Positions 6,859-14,281 of a DNA stretch of 21,932 nt are shown one piece after another; the stretch's first letter is position 1, and the number at the start of each line of letters is the position of its first letter. The position numbers and the translations under genes were made by a program. The stretch spans positions 1-21,932 of the forward strand of contig JBGPND010000074.1 of NCBI GenBank assembly GCA_041487355.1. The letters run 5' to 3'. The stretch is from JAMXLO01 sp041487355 (GTDB taxonomy: Bacteria; Pseudomonadota; Alphaproteobacteria; Acetobacterales; Acetobacteraceae). The notes beneath the pieces are model-generated. The model was not told the origin of the DNA. It ran no database searches and saw only the letters and a program-made list of their open reading frames with translations.

Positions 6859-7770
6859 CTACCACAGCGCCCCAAGACGGAAGTCATACTCGCGTGGACA
6901 GAAGGGAGCCCATCCTGCGTCGGGTGCGAAGGTCATCTCCCCGAAAACGATCTTTCGGCCGTCAATTGAATACAAATCAACCCTTACAAAATCATAGCCA
7001 TCGCTCAGTCTCTCTGCCACCGCGACCATTTCGTCCAGATTACTTGGTCTGTCAATGATTGGACCCACCGGATGGTTGTTAATATTGAACGGCTGGGGCT
7101 CCCAATGCGCATTGAAAACCCTTGCCATGTGGTGTGTGAACCGCCCGACATGGACCCGCACATAGTGGCATTTGCCGTGGAACATCCAGAACTTATAGTC
7201 CAACGGTATGCCGTAGGTGCTATCTGACAAATATTGCTCTGCGATGATGCGGCGTGGTATGCTTGCGTAGTGGACCTCGTTCATTATGCCGCCGAACGGC
7301 GTGTCAAGGAAGGTCTTGCATCTATGTCTCAGGGCGTCAGCATCTTCGTTCTTCTTGTCTTCGACGAGGATGGTCATCTCAGATCCGTGCGTGGCCTTTA
7401 GAACAAATTTGCCTGGCAACGTTGCCAACGGCAGCTCGGCCACATCGTCTACCACACAGTAGACCTCGTTGAGGAAGGCGTCTCCTACCTTCGCGCGCAC
7501 ATACTCCCGGACCGCCCACTTGTCGGCGAGAACTCCGTACAGCGGGTTTGTGTCAAAGAGCTTACGGTGCGCTATCTTTTCGGAAAACGTGCGCGGCTTC
7601 CTGACGTGTGGCCAGTAGCCCTGCCTTTGCCTAAACATCAGGCGCTCGTACAGAACTCTGCCAATTACCCTCTGCTCGATTGACCAGAAGGGAACATCAG
7701 AGATCAGCCCGCTTATCCTGTCTCCGTAGTAGTGGAGATACCAGATCGCGTTGCGGTTGGCTGCGGCCAC
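6859..7770 (-). CDS. TupA-like ATP-grasp protein (polysaccharide-associated)
   Basis: This protein of about 303 residues matches the TupA-like ATP-grasp family, which occurs in capsule, teichuronopeptide and exopolysaccharide clusters and probably adds an amino acid to a glycan. Visible family segments are PRTFSEKIAHRKLFDTNPLY, ADKWAVREYV, GKFVLKATHGSE, RRIIAEQYL, DYKFWMFHGKCHYVRVHVGR and the metal-binding end VRVDLYSIDGRKIVFGEMTF followed by DAGWAPF. The start is GTG at 7770 with GGGAG upstream. Its base composition is visibly AT-richer than neighbouring genes, suggesting transfer. An 18-bp gap separates it from the small membrane protein upstream, so the two likely form an operon. The acceptor is unknown. 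Confidence 0.82.
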   Translation of the reverse strand: MAAANRNAIWYLHYYGDRISGLISDVPFWSIEQRVIGRVLYERLMFRQRQGYWPHVRKPRTFSEKIAHRKLFDTNPLYGVLADKWAVREYVRAKVGDAFLNEVYCVVDDVAELPLATLPGKFVLKATHGSEMTILVEDKKNEDADALRHRCKTFLDTPFGGIMNEVHYASIPRRIIAEQYLSDSTYGIPLDYKFWMFHGKCHYVRVHVGRFTHHMARVFNAHWEPQPFNINNHPVGPIIDRPSNLDEMVAVAERLSDGYDFVRVDLYSIDGRKIVFGEMTFAPDAGWAPFCPREYDFRLGALW

Positions 7771-7788
7771 TGTAGACGCTCCCGGGGA

Positions 7789-7905
7789 TTAATCCCTCGC
7801 GCTCGGACCATGCGGCCGGCGCAGGACGATGGCGATAAGGCCGAGACCGCCGATGACAACGCCAATGGCGACAGCTGTGATGCTATAGAGCATGGTGCCT
7901 ACCAT
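7789..7905 (-). CDS. Small single-helix membrane protein, 38 residues
   Basis: A short frame from ATG 7905 to TAA 7789 encodes 38 residues. A hydrophobic Ala/Val/Ile/Gly-rich helix, ITAVAIGVVIGGLGLIAIVL, is followed by a basic tail with RRP and SARD. AAGGT lies about 6 bases before the ATG, and a second ATG at 7893 is possible. It ends 18 bp before the GTG of the ATP-grasp gene on the same strand, so co-expression is likely. I recognise no family. The RBS, helix plus positive-inside tail and spacing argue for a real gene, while the short length keeps confidence moderate. Confidence 0.5.
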   Translation of the reverse strand: MVGTMLYSITAVAIGVVIGGLGLIAIVLRRPHGPSARD

Positions 7906-7914
7906 AATGGCTGA

Positions 7915-8219
7915 CCTTATCTACACAGGCCGTGGCACGTTGCGCAACAATGAACGGATCGCAAGGACGCCGCACCTGCCCAGAAGCGGCCGCTGGGTCC
8001 GCAAGATGGTCGGCATCACGGATCAGCGGAAAACCCAGCCACGCTTGGAACCCCTGGTTTGAGGAGCAAGCCCGGCGGGCAGCTGTGCCGCAACCGATCA
8101 CAGACGCGCTCATGGACCACCCTAACACGCAGAGGGTTCCGAAACCTTCGAGCAGGGGATATCGATTCATGCCAGAGGTCGCGGGACCTTCCGTCAGTTC
8201 CCGGCTCGTTCGCCTATAG
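7915..8219. other. Unassigned stretch between ATP-grasp unit and PIN remnant
   Basis: About 300 bp without a supportable gene. A 95-residue minus-strand frame (8170-7883) has no good ribosome site and no family likeness. No tRNA or strong dyad is visible. The promoter for the small protein/ATP-grasp pair should lie in its left part. Confidence 0.4.
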
Positions 8220-8393
8220 CTTGCCGTGACTCCGCTCCCCGGACCCCGACCACGATTTCGTCCTGGCTCTCGCGGAGGCCGGCGGGGCCGACTATCTATC
8301 TTGTCACTGGCGACAAGTCTGGGCTCCCGGTCCTGAAATCACATCGCGGCACCCGAGATCCTTCAGGCGAAGGAGTTCGCCGAACGGCTGTAG
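8220..8393 (+). pseudogene. PIN-domain toxin remnant with frameshifts
   Basis: Three pieces in different frames line up as the C-terminal half of a PIN-family toxin (PF13470-like RNase of a toxin-antitoxin pair). These are DPDHDFVLALAEAGGADYL (8242-8298), LVTGDKSGLPVLKSHRGTR (about 8299-8356), then ILQAKEFAERL and TAG at 8391. The order DPDxDxxLALA, GADYLVTGDK and HRGTRI-x-AKEFAERL is characteristic of the family. At least two frame changes, near 8298 and 8356, and the lack of the N-terminal catalytic Asp region show it is dead. No antitoxin partner is visible. Confidence 0.65.
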
Positions 8394-8483
8394 CCCAGAA
8401 GGTTCCGCCGCTCGTGCAAAGCTGGCACCCCGCCGCCCAGCCGTGCTTTATCCCCACCACATAAGCGCAAGGAACCCGCATAC

Positions 8484-9824
8484 ATGCGTATCGCGATGAT
8501 CGGCGGCGGCTATGTCGGCCTCGTCTCCGGCGCCTGTTTCGCCGAGTTCGGCACCGACGTCACGGTGGTGGAGGCCGATGCCCGGAAGCTGGCCGCACTC
8601 AACGAAGGCCGCATGCCGATCTACGAACCCGGCCTCGACAAGCTGGTCGCGGAGAACGTCAAGGCTGGCCGGCTCGCCTTCACCAGCGACCTCGCCGCCG
8701 CGGTCCGCGATGCCGAGGCGGTGTTCATCGCCGTCGGCACACCCACCCGCCGCGGCGACGGCCATGCCGACCTGACCTATGTCTACGCCGCCGCCGAGCA
8801 GGTGGCCCGTGCGCTGACCGGCTACGCGGTGATCGTCACGAAATCCACCGTCCCGGTCGGCACCGGCCGCGCGATCGCGGACATCGTCCGCACCGCCCGC
8901 CCGGACCTCGACTTCGACGTGGCCTCCAATCCGGAATTCCTGCGCGAGGGCAACGCGATCGGCGACTTCATGCGCCCCGACCGCGTGGTGATCGGCTTGG
9001 AGAGCGACCGCGCGCGTGAGGTGCTGCGCCAGGTCTACCGCCCGCTCTACTTGATCGAGGCGCCGATCGTGTTCACCGACATCGAGACGGCGGAGCTGAC
9101 CAAGTACGCCGCCAACGCGTTCCTGGCGATCAAGGTCACCTTCATCAACGAAATGGCCGATCTCTGCGAGAAGGTCGGCGCCGACGTGCACGACGTCGCG
9201 CGCGGCATCGGCCTCGACGGCAGGATCGGCCGCAAGTTCCTGCATCCCGGACCCGGCTATGGCGGCTCCTGCTTCCCCAAGGACACGCTGGCCCTGGTGC
9301 GCACCGCGCAGGATTACGGCGCGCCGTCGCGTCTGGTGGAGGCCACCGTCGCGGTCAACGACGCGCGCAAGTCGAGCATGGCGATGCGGGTGATCAACGC
9401 CTGCGGCGGCTCGGTGCGCGGCAGGACCATTGCCGTGCTGGGCCTCACCTTCAAGCCGGAGACCGACGACATGCGCGACGCGCCGTCGCTCTCCATCGTG
9501 GCCCGCCTGGCCGGCGACGGCGCCACGATCCGCGCCTTCGATCCCGAGGGAATGCAGCAGGCCCGCCCGCTGCTGCCCGAAGGCGTGACGTATTGCCGCG
9601 ATGCGTTCGACGCGGCGCAGGGTGCCGACGCGCTGGTGCTGATCACCGAATGGAACGAGTTCCGCGCGCTGAGCCCGACGCGGCTGCGCGACACGATGCG
9701 CGGCCGCGTGCTGGTCGACCTGCGCAACGTCTACGATCCGGTGGCGATGCGGCAGGCCGGCTTCGACTACCACTGCGTGGGACGTCCAAACCGGCCGTCG
9801 GCCACCGACCGGCTGCCAGGGTAA
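8484..9824 (+). CDS. ugd: UDP-glucose 6-dehydrogenase
   Basis: This 446-residue enzyme oxidises UDP-glucose to UDP-glucuronate with two NAD+, feeding exopolysaccharide or LPS synthesis. The N-terminal Rossmann motif GGGYVGLVSG (about 7-16) is followed by VGTPTRRGDGHADL, the STVPVGTG segment, EFLREGNAI and the helix with K207. The catalytic cysteine is C263 in GYGGSCFPKD, and the C-terminal NAD-domain contains LTFKPETDDMRDAPSL. AAGGA precedes the ATG at 8484. It is followed by two glycan genes on the same strand, so an operon is likely. A UDP-N-acetyl-mannosaminuronate dehydrogenase is less likely because the TuaD/Ugd pattern fits throughout. Confidence 0.93.
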   Translation: MRIAMIGGGYVGLVSGACFAEFGTDVTVVEADARKLAALNEGRMPIYEPGLDKLVAENVKAGRLAFTSDLAAAVRDAEAVFIAVGTPTRRGDGHADLTYVYAAAEQVARALTGYAVIVTKSTVPVGTGRAIADIVRTARPDLDFDVASNPEFLREGNAIGDFMRPDRVVIGLESDRAREVLRQVYRPLYLIEAPIVFTDIETAELTKYAANAFLAIKVTFINEMADLCEKVGADVHDVARGIGLDGRIGRKFLHPGPGYGGSCFPKDTLALVRTAQDYGAPSRLVEATVAVNDARKSSMAMRVINACGGSVRGRTIAVLGLTFKPETDDMRDAPSLSIVARLAGDGATIRAFDPEGMQQARPLLPEGVTYCRDAFDAAQGADALVLITEWNEFRALSPTRLRDTMRGRVLVDLRNVYDPVAMRQAGFDYHCVGRPNRPSATDRLPG

Positions 9825-9859
9825 TCCTTTTGCAACGCCCGGGGCGTAGCCTGGGCCGC

Positions 9860-10807
9860 ATGCACATCACCGTCTGCATCTGCACGCATGACCGGCCCGG
9901 CTATGTGCGCGACTGCCTGGAGGGCCTGCGGCGGCAGACGGTTGGCGACGAACAGTTCGACATCCTCGTGGTCGACAGCACCTCGACGGGTGAGGTCCCG
10001 ACCGAGTTGGCGCGGCTGGTCTCCGACCTCCGCAACGCACGTCTGCTGCGGGTCGGGGAGCCAGGGGTCAGCATGGCGCGCAATGCCGGCGCCTGGGAAG
10101 CGGACGGCGACTACATCGCCTATATCGACGACGATGCGATCCCGGCCCCCGACTGGATCGAGCGCATCCTGGAGGCGATCGGCGAGACCGACCCGCCGCC
10201 CGCATTGATCGGCGGACGCATCCTGCCGCACTGGGAGGCGCCGTTGCCTTCCTGGTGGCCGCCGAGCCTGCGCGGTGCGTTGTCCATCATCGAGCTGGAA
10301 GGACAAGGCGAATACCGCTCCGCGTCCCTGCCGCCCGGGTTCGAGCCGTACGGAGCGAACATGGTGGTGCACGCCCTGCCGCTGCTCGCCATCGGCGGCT
10401 TCGGCAGGCAGAGCGGCCGCTTCGGCACGGCCTTGCTGTCCGACGAGGAGGTGCAGCTCGCCTGGAGGCTGCAGGACGCGGGGCATTCGGCACGCTACGA
10501 TTCGCGGATCGTGGTGCGGCACCAGATCCAGGCGGCACGGCTGACCCCGGCCTGGCTGCTGTCGCGGCTCTACTGGCAGGGCGTCTCGACGGTGCGGACG
10601 CGCCGGCTGCTCGGCCGGCCGGGTGCGGTATGGCAGGAGTTGCCGCGCCGCCTCGTGGTGGCGGCACTGCTCGCTCCGTCGGCTTTGCTGCCGCGCCACA
10701 GCACTCGCCTCGTTGCGTGCCGCTGGCGGCTCGCCTACGCGCTCGGCTTCATCCGCGCCGCGCTCGGCTGGCGGGCGGTCGCGTCGCCCGCGCGCCCCGG
10801 CGGGTAG
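9860..10807 (+). CDS. Family 2 glycosyltransferase
   Basis: This 315-residue GT-A-fold transferase opens with ITVCICTHDRPGYVRDCLEGL and has the nucleotide-sugar motif YIDDDAIPAPDWIERI (DDD metal site). Further elements are GANMVVHALPLLAIGGF and LSDEEVQLAWRLQDAGH, where the ED-like acidic pair would hold the catalytic base. The C-terminal third is basic and hydrophobic, consistent with peripheral membrane attachment. I chose ATG 9860 because homology begins exactly there; the longer frame upstream overlaps ugd. The gap to ugd is 35 bp and to the next gene 5 bp, which supports one transcript. Donor and acceptor sugars cannot be read from the sequence. Confidence 0.85.
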   Translation: MHITVCICTHDRPGYVRDCLEGLRRQTVGDEQFDILVVDSTSTGEVPTELARLVSDLRNARLLRVGEPGVSMARNAGAWEADGDYIAYIDDDAIPAPDWIERILEAIGETDPPPALIGGRILPHWEAPLPSWWPPSLRGALSIIELEGQGEYRSASLPPGFEPYGANMVVHALPLLAIGGFGRQSGRFGTALLSDEEVQLAWRLQDAGHSARYDSRIVVRHQIQAARLTPAWLLSRLYWQGVSTVRTRRLLGRPGAVWQELPRRLVVAALLAPSALLPRHSTRLVACRWRLAYALGFIRAALGWRAVASPARPGG

Positions 10808-10812
10808 CAGGC

Positions 10813-11172
10813 GTGCAGCTCTATCGCTGGCAGGGCAAGACGCGGAACTTCGGCGATGAGCTGAACACGCTGATCTGGCCGCGCCTGCTGCCGGACTTCT
10901 TCGACGACGACCCGGCCGAGGTTTTCCTGGGCATCGGCTCCATCCTCGATGCGCGGCACGCAGCGGATGCGGTGAAGCTGGCAGCGGGCGCCGGCTACGG
11001 CGGTTACGAGCCTCTGCCGGCGCTCGATGCCAGTTGGGTCATCCACTGGGTGCGCGGCCCACGCACCGCCCGCCTGCTCGGCCTGCCCGAAAGCCGCGGC
11101 CTTGGCGATCCGGCGATGCTGCTGCCCCAGGCCGGCTGGGGCGGTGGCACGCGTGGCGAGCCAGCCGCAGCC
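10813..11172 (+). pseudogene. Polysaccharide pyruvyl transferase, truncated
   Basis: From GTG 10813, 5 bp after the glycosyltransferase stop, the frame encodes the N-terminal third of a pyruvyl transferase family protein (PF04230). Recognised segments are KTRNFGDELNTLIWPRLLP, VFLGIGSILD, AGAGYGGYEPLP and WVIHWVRGPRTARLLGLP, followed by LGDPAMLLPQ. These enzymes attach pyruvate ketals to sugars of exopolysaccharides. After about residue 110 the likeness stops, and the frame runs into a 35-bp-arm palindrome and then antisense into hemB until 11322. The remaining 150-200 family residues are absent, so the gene is most likely inactive. The break coincides with the palindrome, which may mark the deletion or insertion point. 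Confidence 0.75.
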
Positions 11173-11253
11173 CCCACCCCAACCCTCCCCCGCTTCGCGG
11201 GAGAGGGGGCGCTGAACTCCCTCTCCCGCGAAGCGGGGGAGGGTTGGGGTGGG
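11173..11253. repeat. Long perfect inverted repeat (REP type) between convergent genes
   Basis: Perfect 35-bp arms at 11173-11207 and 11219-11253, separated by 11 bases, contain CCCTCTCCCGCGAAGCGGGG and GGGTTGGGGTGGG. This is a widely dispersed bacterial palindrome family. It sits 1 base beyond the hemB stop and at the break in the pyruvyl transferase gene. It could act as a two-way transcription stop, though no T-run follows. Confidence 0.9.
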
Positions 11254-11254
11254 C

Positions 11255-12229
11255 TCAGCAGCCCTCCCGGATCACGTCGCGGGCGAAGTAGGACAGGATC
11301 AGGTCGGCGCCGGCGCGCTTGAAGGCGCCGAGCGTCTCGCGCACGACAAGCTGCTCGTTCAACGCCCCGGCGGCGGCGGCGAACTTGATCATCGCGTATT
11401 CGCCGCTCACCTGGTAGACTGCGATCGGCAGCAGTGTCCGCTCGCGCAACCGCGCCAGCACATCCAGATACGCCAGGCCCGGCTTGACCATCAGCATGTC
11501 GGCGCCCTCGGCCTCGTCCTGCAGCGACTCCCGCAGCGCCTCGCGGCCGTTCAGCGGGTCCATCTGGTAGGTCTTGCGGTCGCCCTTCAGCTCGCAGCCG
11601 GCCGCCACCCGGAACGGTCCGTAGAACGCCGAGGCGAATTTTGTCGAGTAGGCCATGATCGGCGCATCGGTGTGCCCGGCCGCATCCAGCGCGTGGCGGA
11701 TCGCGGCAACCTGGCCGTCCATCATGGCCGACGGCGCCACCATGTCGGCGCCCGCCTCCACCGCCACCACCGCCTGGCGCGCCAGGTTCTCGATGGTGGT
11801 GTCGTTCGCCACGTGGTCGTGCTCGATCACGCCGCAATGGCCGTGGTCGGTGTATTCGCAGAAGCAGATATCCGGGATCACCACCAGCTCCGGCGCCGCC
11901 CGCTTCGCCCGCCGCACCATGCGCGCGACCAGGCCGTCGCGGTTCCAGGCGTCGCTGCCTGAGGCGTCCTTGTGGTGCGAGATGCCGAACAGCATCAGCG
12001 CCTTCACCCCGTCGCGCGCCAGCCCCTCCACCTCACGTTCCAGCTTGCGCTCGGGGATGCGCGAGACGCCCGGCATCTCGGCGATCGGCAGGTGCTCGTC
12101 GATGCCTTCCTCGATGAAGATCGGCTGGATCAGATCGTTGGCGGTAACCGCGGTCTCCCGCACCAGGGCGCGCAGGGTGTCGGACTGCCGCAGCCGGCGC
12201 AGGCGGGTGGTGGGGAAGCCAGGGGACAT
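11255..12229 (-). CDS. hemB: Delta-aminolevulinic acid dehydratase (porphobilinogen synthase)
   Basis: This 324-residue cytoplasmic enzyme condenses two 5-aminolevulinates to porphobilinogen in heme, chlorophyll and cobalamin synthesis. The Schiff-base lysines are K197 (AYSTKFAS) and K249 (MLMVKPGLAY). The active-site metal motif is DICFCEYTDHGHCG with C122, C124 and C132, the zinc-binding form. The substrate-binding region DRKTYQMDPLNGREALRES and a complete C-terminus ending DVIREGC are present. GTGAGG lies just before the ATG. Many alphaproteobacteria instead carry Asp residues at the three Cys positions (Mg-dependent form), so the zinc form is worth noting. It is monocistronic here as far as visible. 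Confidence 0.95.
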   Translation of the reverse strand: MSPGFPTTRLRRLRQSDTLRALVRETAVTANDLIQPIFIEEGIDEHLPIAEMPGVSRIPERKLEREVEGLARDGVKALMLFGISHHKDASGSDAWNRDGLVARMVRRAKRAAPELVVIPDICFCEYTDHGHCGVIEHDHVANDTTIENLARQAVVAVEAGADMVAPSAMMDGQVAAIRHALDAAGHTDAPIMAYSTKFASAFYGPFRVAAGCELKGDRKTYQMDPLNGREALRESLQDEAEGADMLMVKPGLAYLDVLARLRERTLLPIAVYQVSGEYAMIKFAAAAGALNEQLVVRETLGAFKRAGADLILSYFARDVIREGC

Positions 12230-12582
12230 GGTGCCTCACGGATGCTGCAGGACCGGTCGGACGAGGCTCCGGTCTACGTCACCCTGGGGGGCAAGACCAG
12301 TGCTGGGGTAGAGCAATCGCATTTGGCAGCAGCGCCTTGCGCGGGCGGCTACACGCCGTCACAGGCCCAGTAAAGGAAGCAAGAAGGCAATTTAACACGG
12401 AGAAGAAGGGAGGACCGCAGAGGTCGCGGAGAAGGCCTTCATGCGCTTCGCGCGGTGATGAATTGTCTTCCGGCGCGAAGCGGAACGTGTCAACGACTTT
12501 GATACAGCCGGGGTCGGTATTTAGGCTCGGATCTTTGGCGTTGCCGCTGGCGGATTGATCCAAGCCGCGGTTGGTTTGGCGG
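12230..12582. other. Intergenic stretch with CCGCAGAGG repeat copy
   Basis: No gene is supported. At 12417-12431 the 15-mer GCAGAGGTCGCGGAG is identical to 1096-1110, marking another copy of the CCGCAGAGG repeat family, here next to ACACGGAGAAGAAGG. A 94-residue minus-strand frame (12563-12279) has no recognised likeness. The right edge abuts the IS66 terminal repeat. Confidence 0.5.
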
Positions 12583-13589
12583 GTAAGCGTCCGGCCAGAG
12601 ACGCAGCCGTAAAGCTTGACCGTGCTTCGGATCAGGCGGCGATGGCGAGGGGCTGAGCGCCGATGTTCCAGGGCAGCAGTTCGGTGACGCGATTGACCGG
12701 ATGGGCAGCGATGCGATCGAGCACGTGACGCAGATAGGCCTCGGGATCGAGGCCGTTCAGCTTCGCGGTTTCGATCAGGCTGTAGATGGCGGCGGCGCGC
12801 TCACCCCCGGCATCGGAGCCGGCGAACATCCAGTTCTTGCGTCCCAGAGCGAGCGGTCTGATGGCGCGCTCGACAGCGTTGTTGTCGATCGCCAGGGTTC
12901 CGTCGTCGAGGTAGCGGATCAACGCTTCCCAGCGCGACAGCGCGTAGCGGATCGCCCCGGCGATGTCGCTTGTTCCGGACACGCGTCGGAGCGTTGCGGT
13001 GAACCAGCGATGCAGCCGCTCGATCAGCGGCTTGGCATCCGCCTGGCGCACCTGCCGTCGCAGGTCGGGCGGCTTGCCAATGATCCGCGCCTCGATGTCG
13101 TAGAGCGCACCGATCCGCTCCAGAGCCTCGCGTGCCAGCGGTGATTGCTGGGCGACGGCGTGGATGTCGTAGAACTTGCGGCGCACATGGGCCCAACACG
13201 CGGCCTCGGAGACGCGGCCGCTGTTGTAGAGCCCGTCGAAGCCGGCATACCCGTTGGCCTGCAGCACACCACGGAACGGCGCCAGATGCGTGCGCGGATG
13301 CTCGCCTCGCCGATCGGCGCTGTAGCGGTAGCGCACCGCCGGTGGCACCGCGCTGCCATAGGGGCGCTCATCGCGCAGATAGGCCAGAGCCGGCCGGTGC
13401 TGGTCTTGCCGGTGCCCGGAGCAAGCACCGGCACCGGCGTGTCGTCGGCGTAGAGGCGGTCGCCCGCCATGACATGGCGCTCCAGCGCATCGACCAGCGG
13501 GCGCAGCAAGGCGGAGGTCTGGCCGACCCAGTCGGCGAGCGTCGAGCGTTCGAGCGCGACACCCGCGCGGGCGTAGATCTCGCTGTGGT

Positions 13590-13608
13590 CCTCGGGCTTG
13601 ACCCGAGG
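13590..13608. repeat. REP palindrome inside tnpC (copy A)
   Basis: CCTCGGG-CTTGA-CCCGAGG is a perfect dyad with 7-bp arms. On the minus strand it adds PRVKPEDH between LPLY and SEIYARAGV without breaking that frame. It belongs to the same GGGCTTGACCCG family as 4782-4802. Confidence 0.8.
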
Positions 13609-13686
13609 ATACAGCGGCAGGTGGTCGCAGAACTTGGATACCAGCACATGGGCGAGCAGCCCGGCGCTGGCGCGGCCGCGACGGAT

Positions 13687-13706
13687 CCCCGGGTCAAGCC
13701 CGAGGG
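13687..13706. repeat. REP palindrome inside tnpC (copy B)
   Basis: CCCCGGGTCAAGCCCGAGGG, a near-perfect dyad of the same family, lies exactly where about 40 residues of TnpC are missing and the frame changes. Confidence 0.75.
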
Positions 13707-13840
13707 CAGGCTCTCGCCGAGGCGACGGAGCTGGCCGCCACAGTGCGGACAGGCGCAGGCAACGGGATGGGTGACGACGTCGCGCGGCAGATGCTCCGGC
13801 AGTGGACGCCGTGCCGGCTTCAGCACGTCGGTCTCCGCCG

Positions 13841-14227
13841 CCGGCAGCCGTTGGACAACGTGATCTCGATCAAGCCCGCACCACGGTGATTGCCAAGTGC
13901 CGCAAGGGTTCGCCGCGGCTCCGACAATGTATGATCCGTAACCTCGGTCGCGGCCTCGACGACGCGAACCGGCACGAATGCCTCTGCCGGCGGCTGCGAC
14001 TACACACCTTCGCGCACCTGACGCCGCCAACTGAACACCAGGCTCGGATACACCCCATGGCGGGCCGCCACGTCCGTGATGCGCGTACCACGCTCATGCG
14101 TCTCAGCGACAATGCGTAGCTTGTCCTCCACACTCCACCGACGACGACGCTCGCGCCCGGTGATGATCTCCACCGCCCTGTCTATCACCGACCTTAAGCT
14201 CCGCCTTACGACTGGTTTTAAGGTCAC
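13841..14227 (-). pseudogene. tnpA: IS66 accessory protein TnpA, broken
   Basis: The N-terminal helix-turn-helix half is intact from GTG 14227: RRRRWSVEDKLRIVAETHER, then ITDVAARHGVYPSLVFSWRRQ. A TAG stop follows VREGV near 14000. The same frame then resumes with PAEAFVPVRVVEAATEVTDH and LIEITLSNGCR, the usual TnpA C-terminal half. Just after that, near 13840, the sequence jumps into the middle of TnpC, so the end of tnpA, all of tnpB and the start of tnpC are deleted. TnpA normally acts with TnpB and TnpC in IS66 transposition. Confidence 0.82.
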
Positions 14228-14281
14228 GAGAGTCCGACATCAACGAAACGCAACGCAAGGCGGTTCAGGCCGGACGCTTAC

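Larger units (their letters stand above)
12632..13840 (-). pseudogene. tnpC: IS66 transposase TnpC, broken
   Basis: The DDE transposase is spread over three frames. Reading along the minus strand, a piece with LPEHLPRDVVTH, CPHCGGQLRRLGE and the zinc-finger cysteines (about 13840-13705) is followed by AGLLAHVLVSKFCDHLPLY and SEIYARAGVALERSTLADWV (13680-13390). The last piece is PPAVRYRYSADRRGEHP through AIDNNAVERAIRPLALGRKN to the stop at 12632. A missing G in CTCTGG(G)CC near 13385 shifts the frame. Two REP palindromes interrupt the gene at 13687-13706 and 13590-13608; about 40 residues normally found after RRLGE are absent at the first. The N-terminal leucine-rich region is also deleted. 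It cannot encode a working enzyme. Confidence 0.88.
12583..14281 (-). mobile_element. Decayed IS66-family insertion sequence
   Basis: The ends are matching terminal inverted repeats: GTAAGCGTCCGGCC at 12583-12596 and its exact reverse complement at 14268-14281. GTAAGCG is the typical IS66 end. Inside, on the minus strand, are tnpA and tnpC remnants. At about 1.7 kb it is well short of a usual IS66 (about 2.4-2.7 kb). tnpB and parts of tnpA and tnpC are deleted, with frameshifts and inserted palindromes. The eight flanking bases on the two sides differ, so no target duplication remains. Confidence 0.9.

Noticed and set aside
7883..8170. 95-residue minus-strand frame before the small membrane protein
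   Set aside because: No ribosome site at a proper distance, no recognisable family, and it overlaps the better-supported 38-residue ORF in another frame.
8448..9773. 441-residue minus-strand frame opposite ugd
   Set aside because: It is low-complexity, rich in Asp, His, Arg and Gly, as expected for the reverse of a codon-biased gene, and has no domain pattern.
12279..12563. 94-residue minus-strand frame left of the IS66 element
   Set aside because: It runs through a repeat copy and has no recognised likeness or ribosome site.
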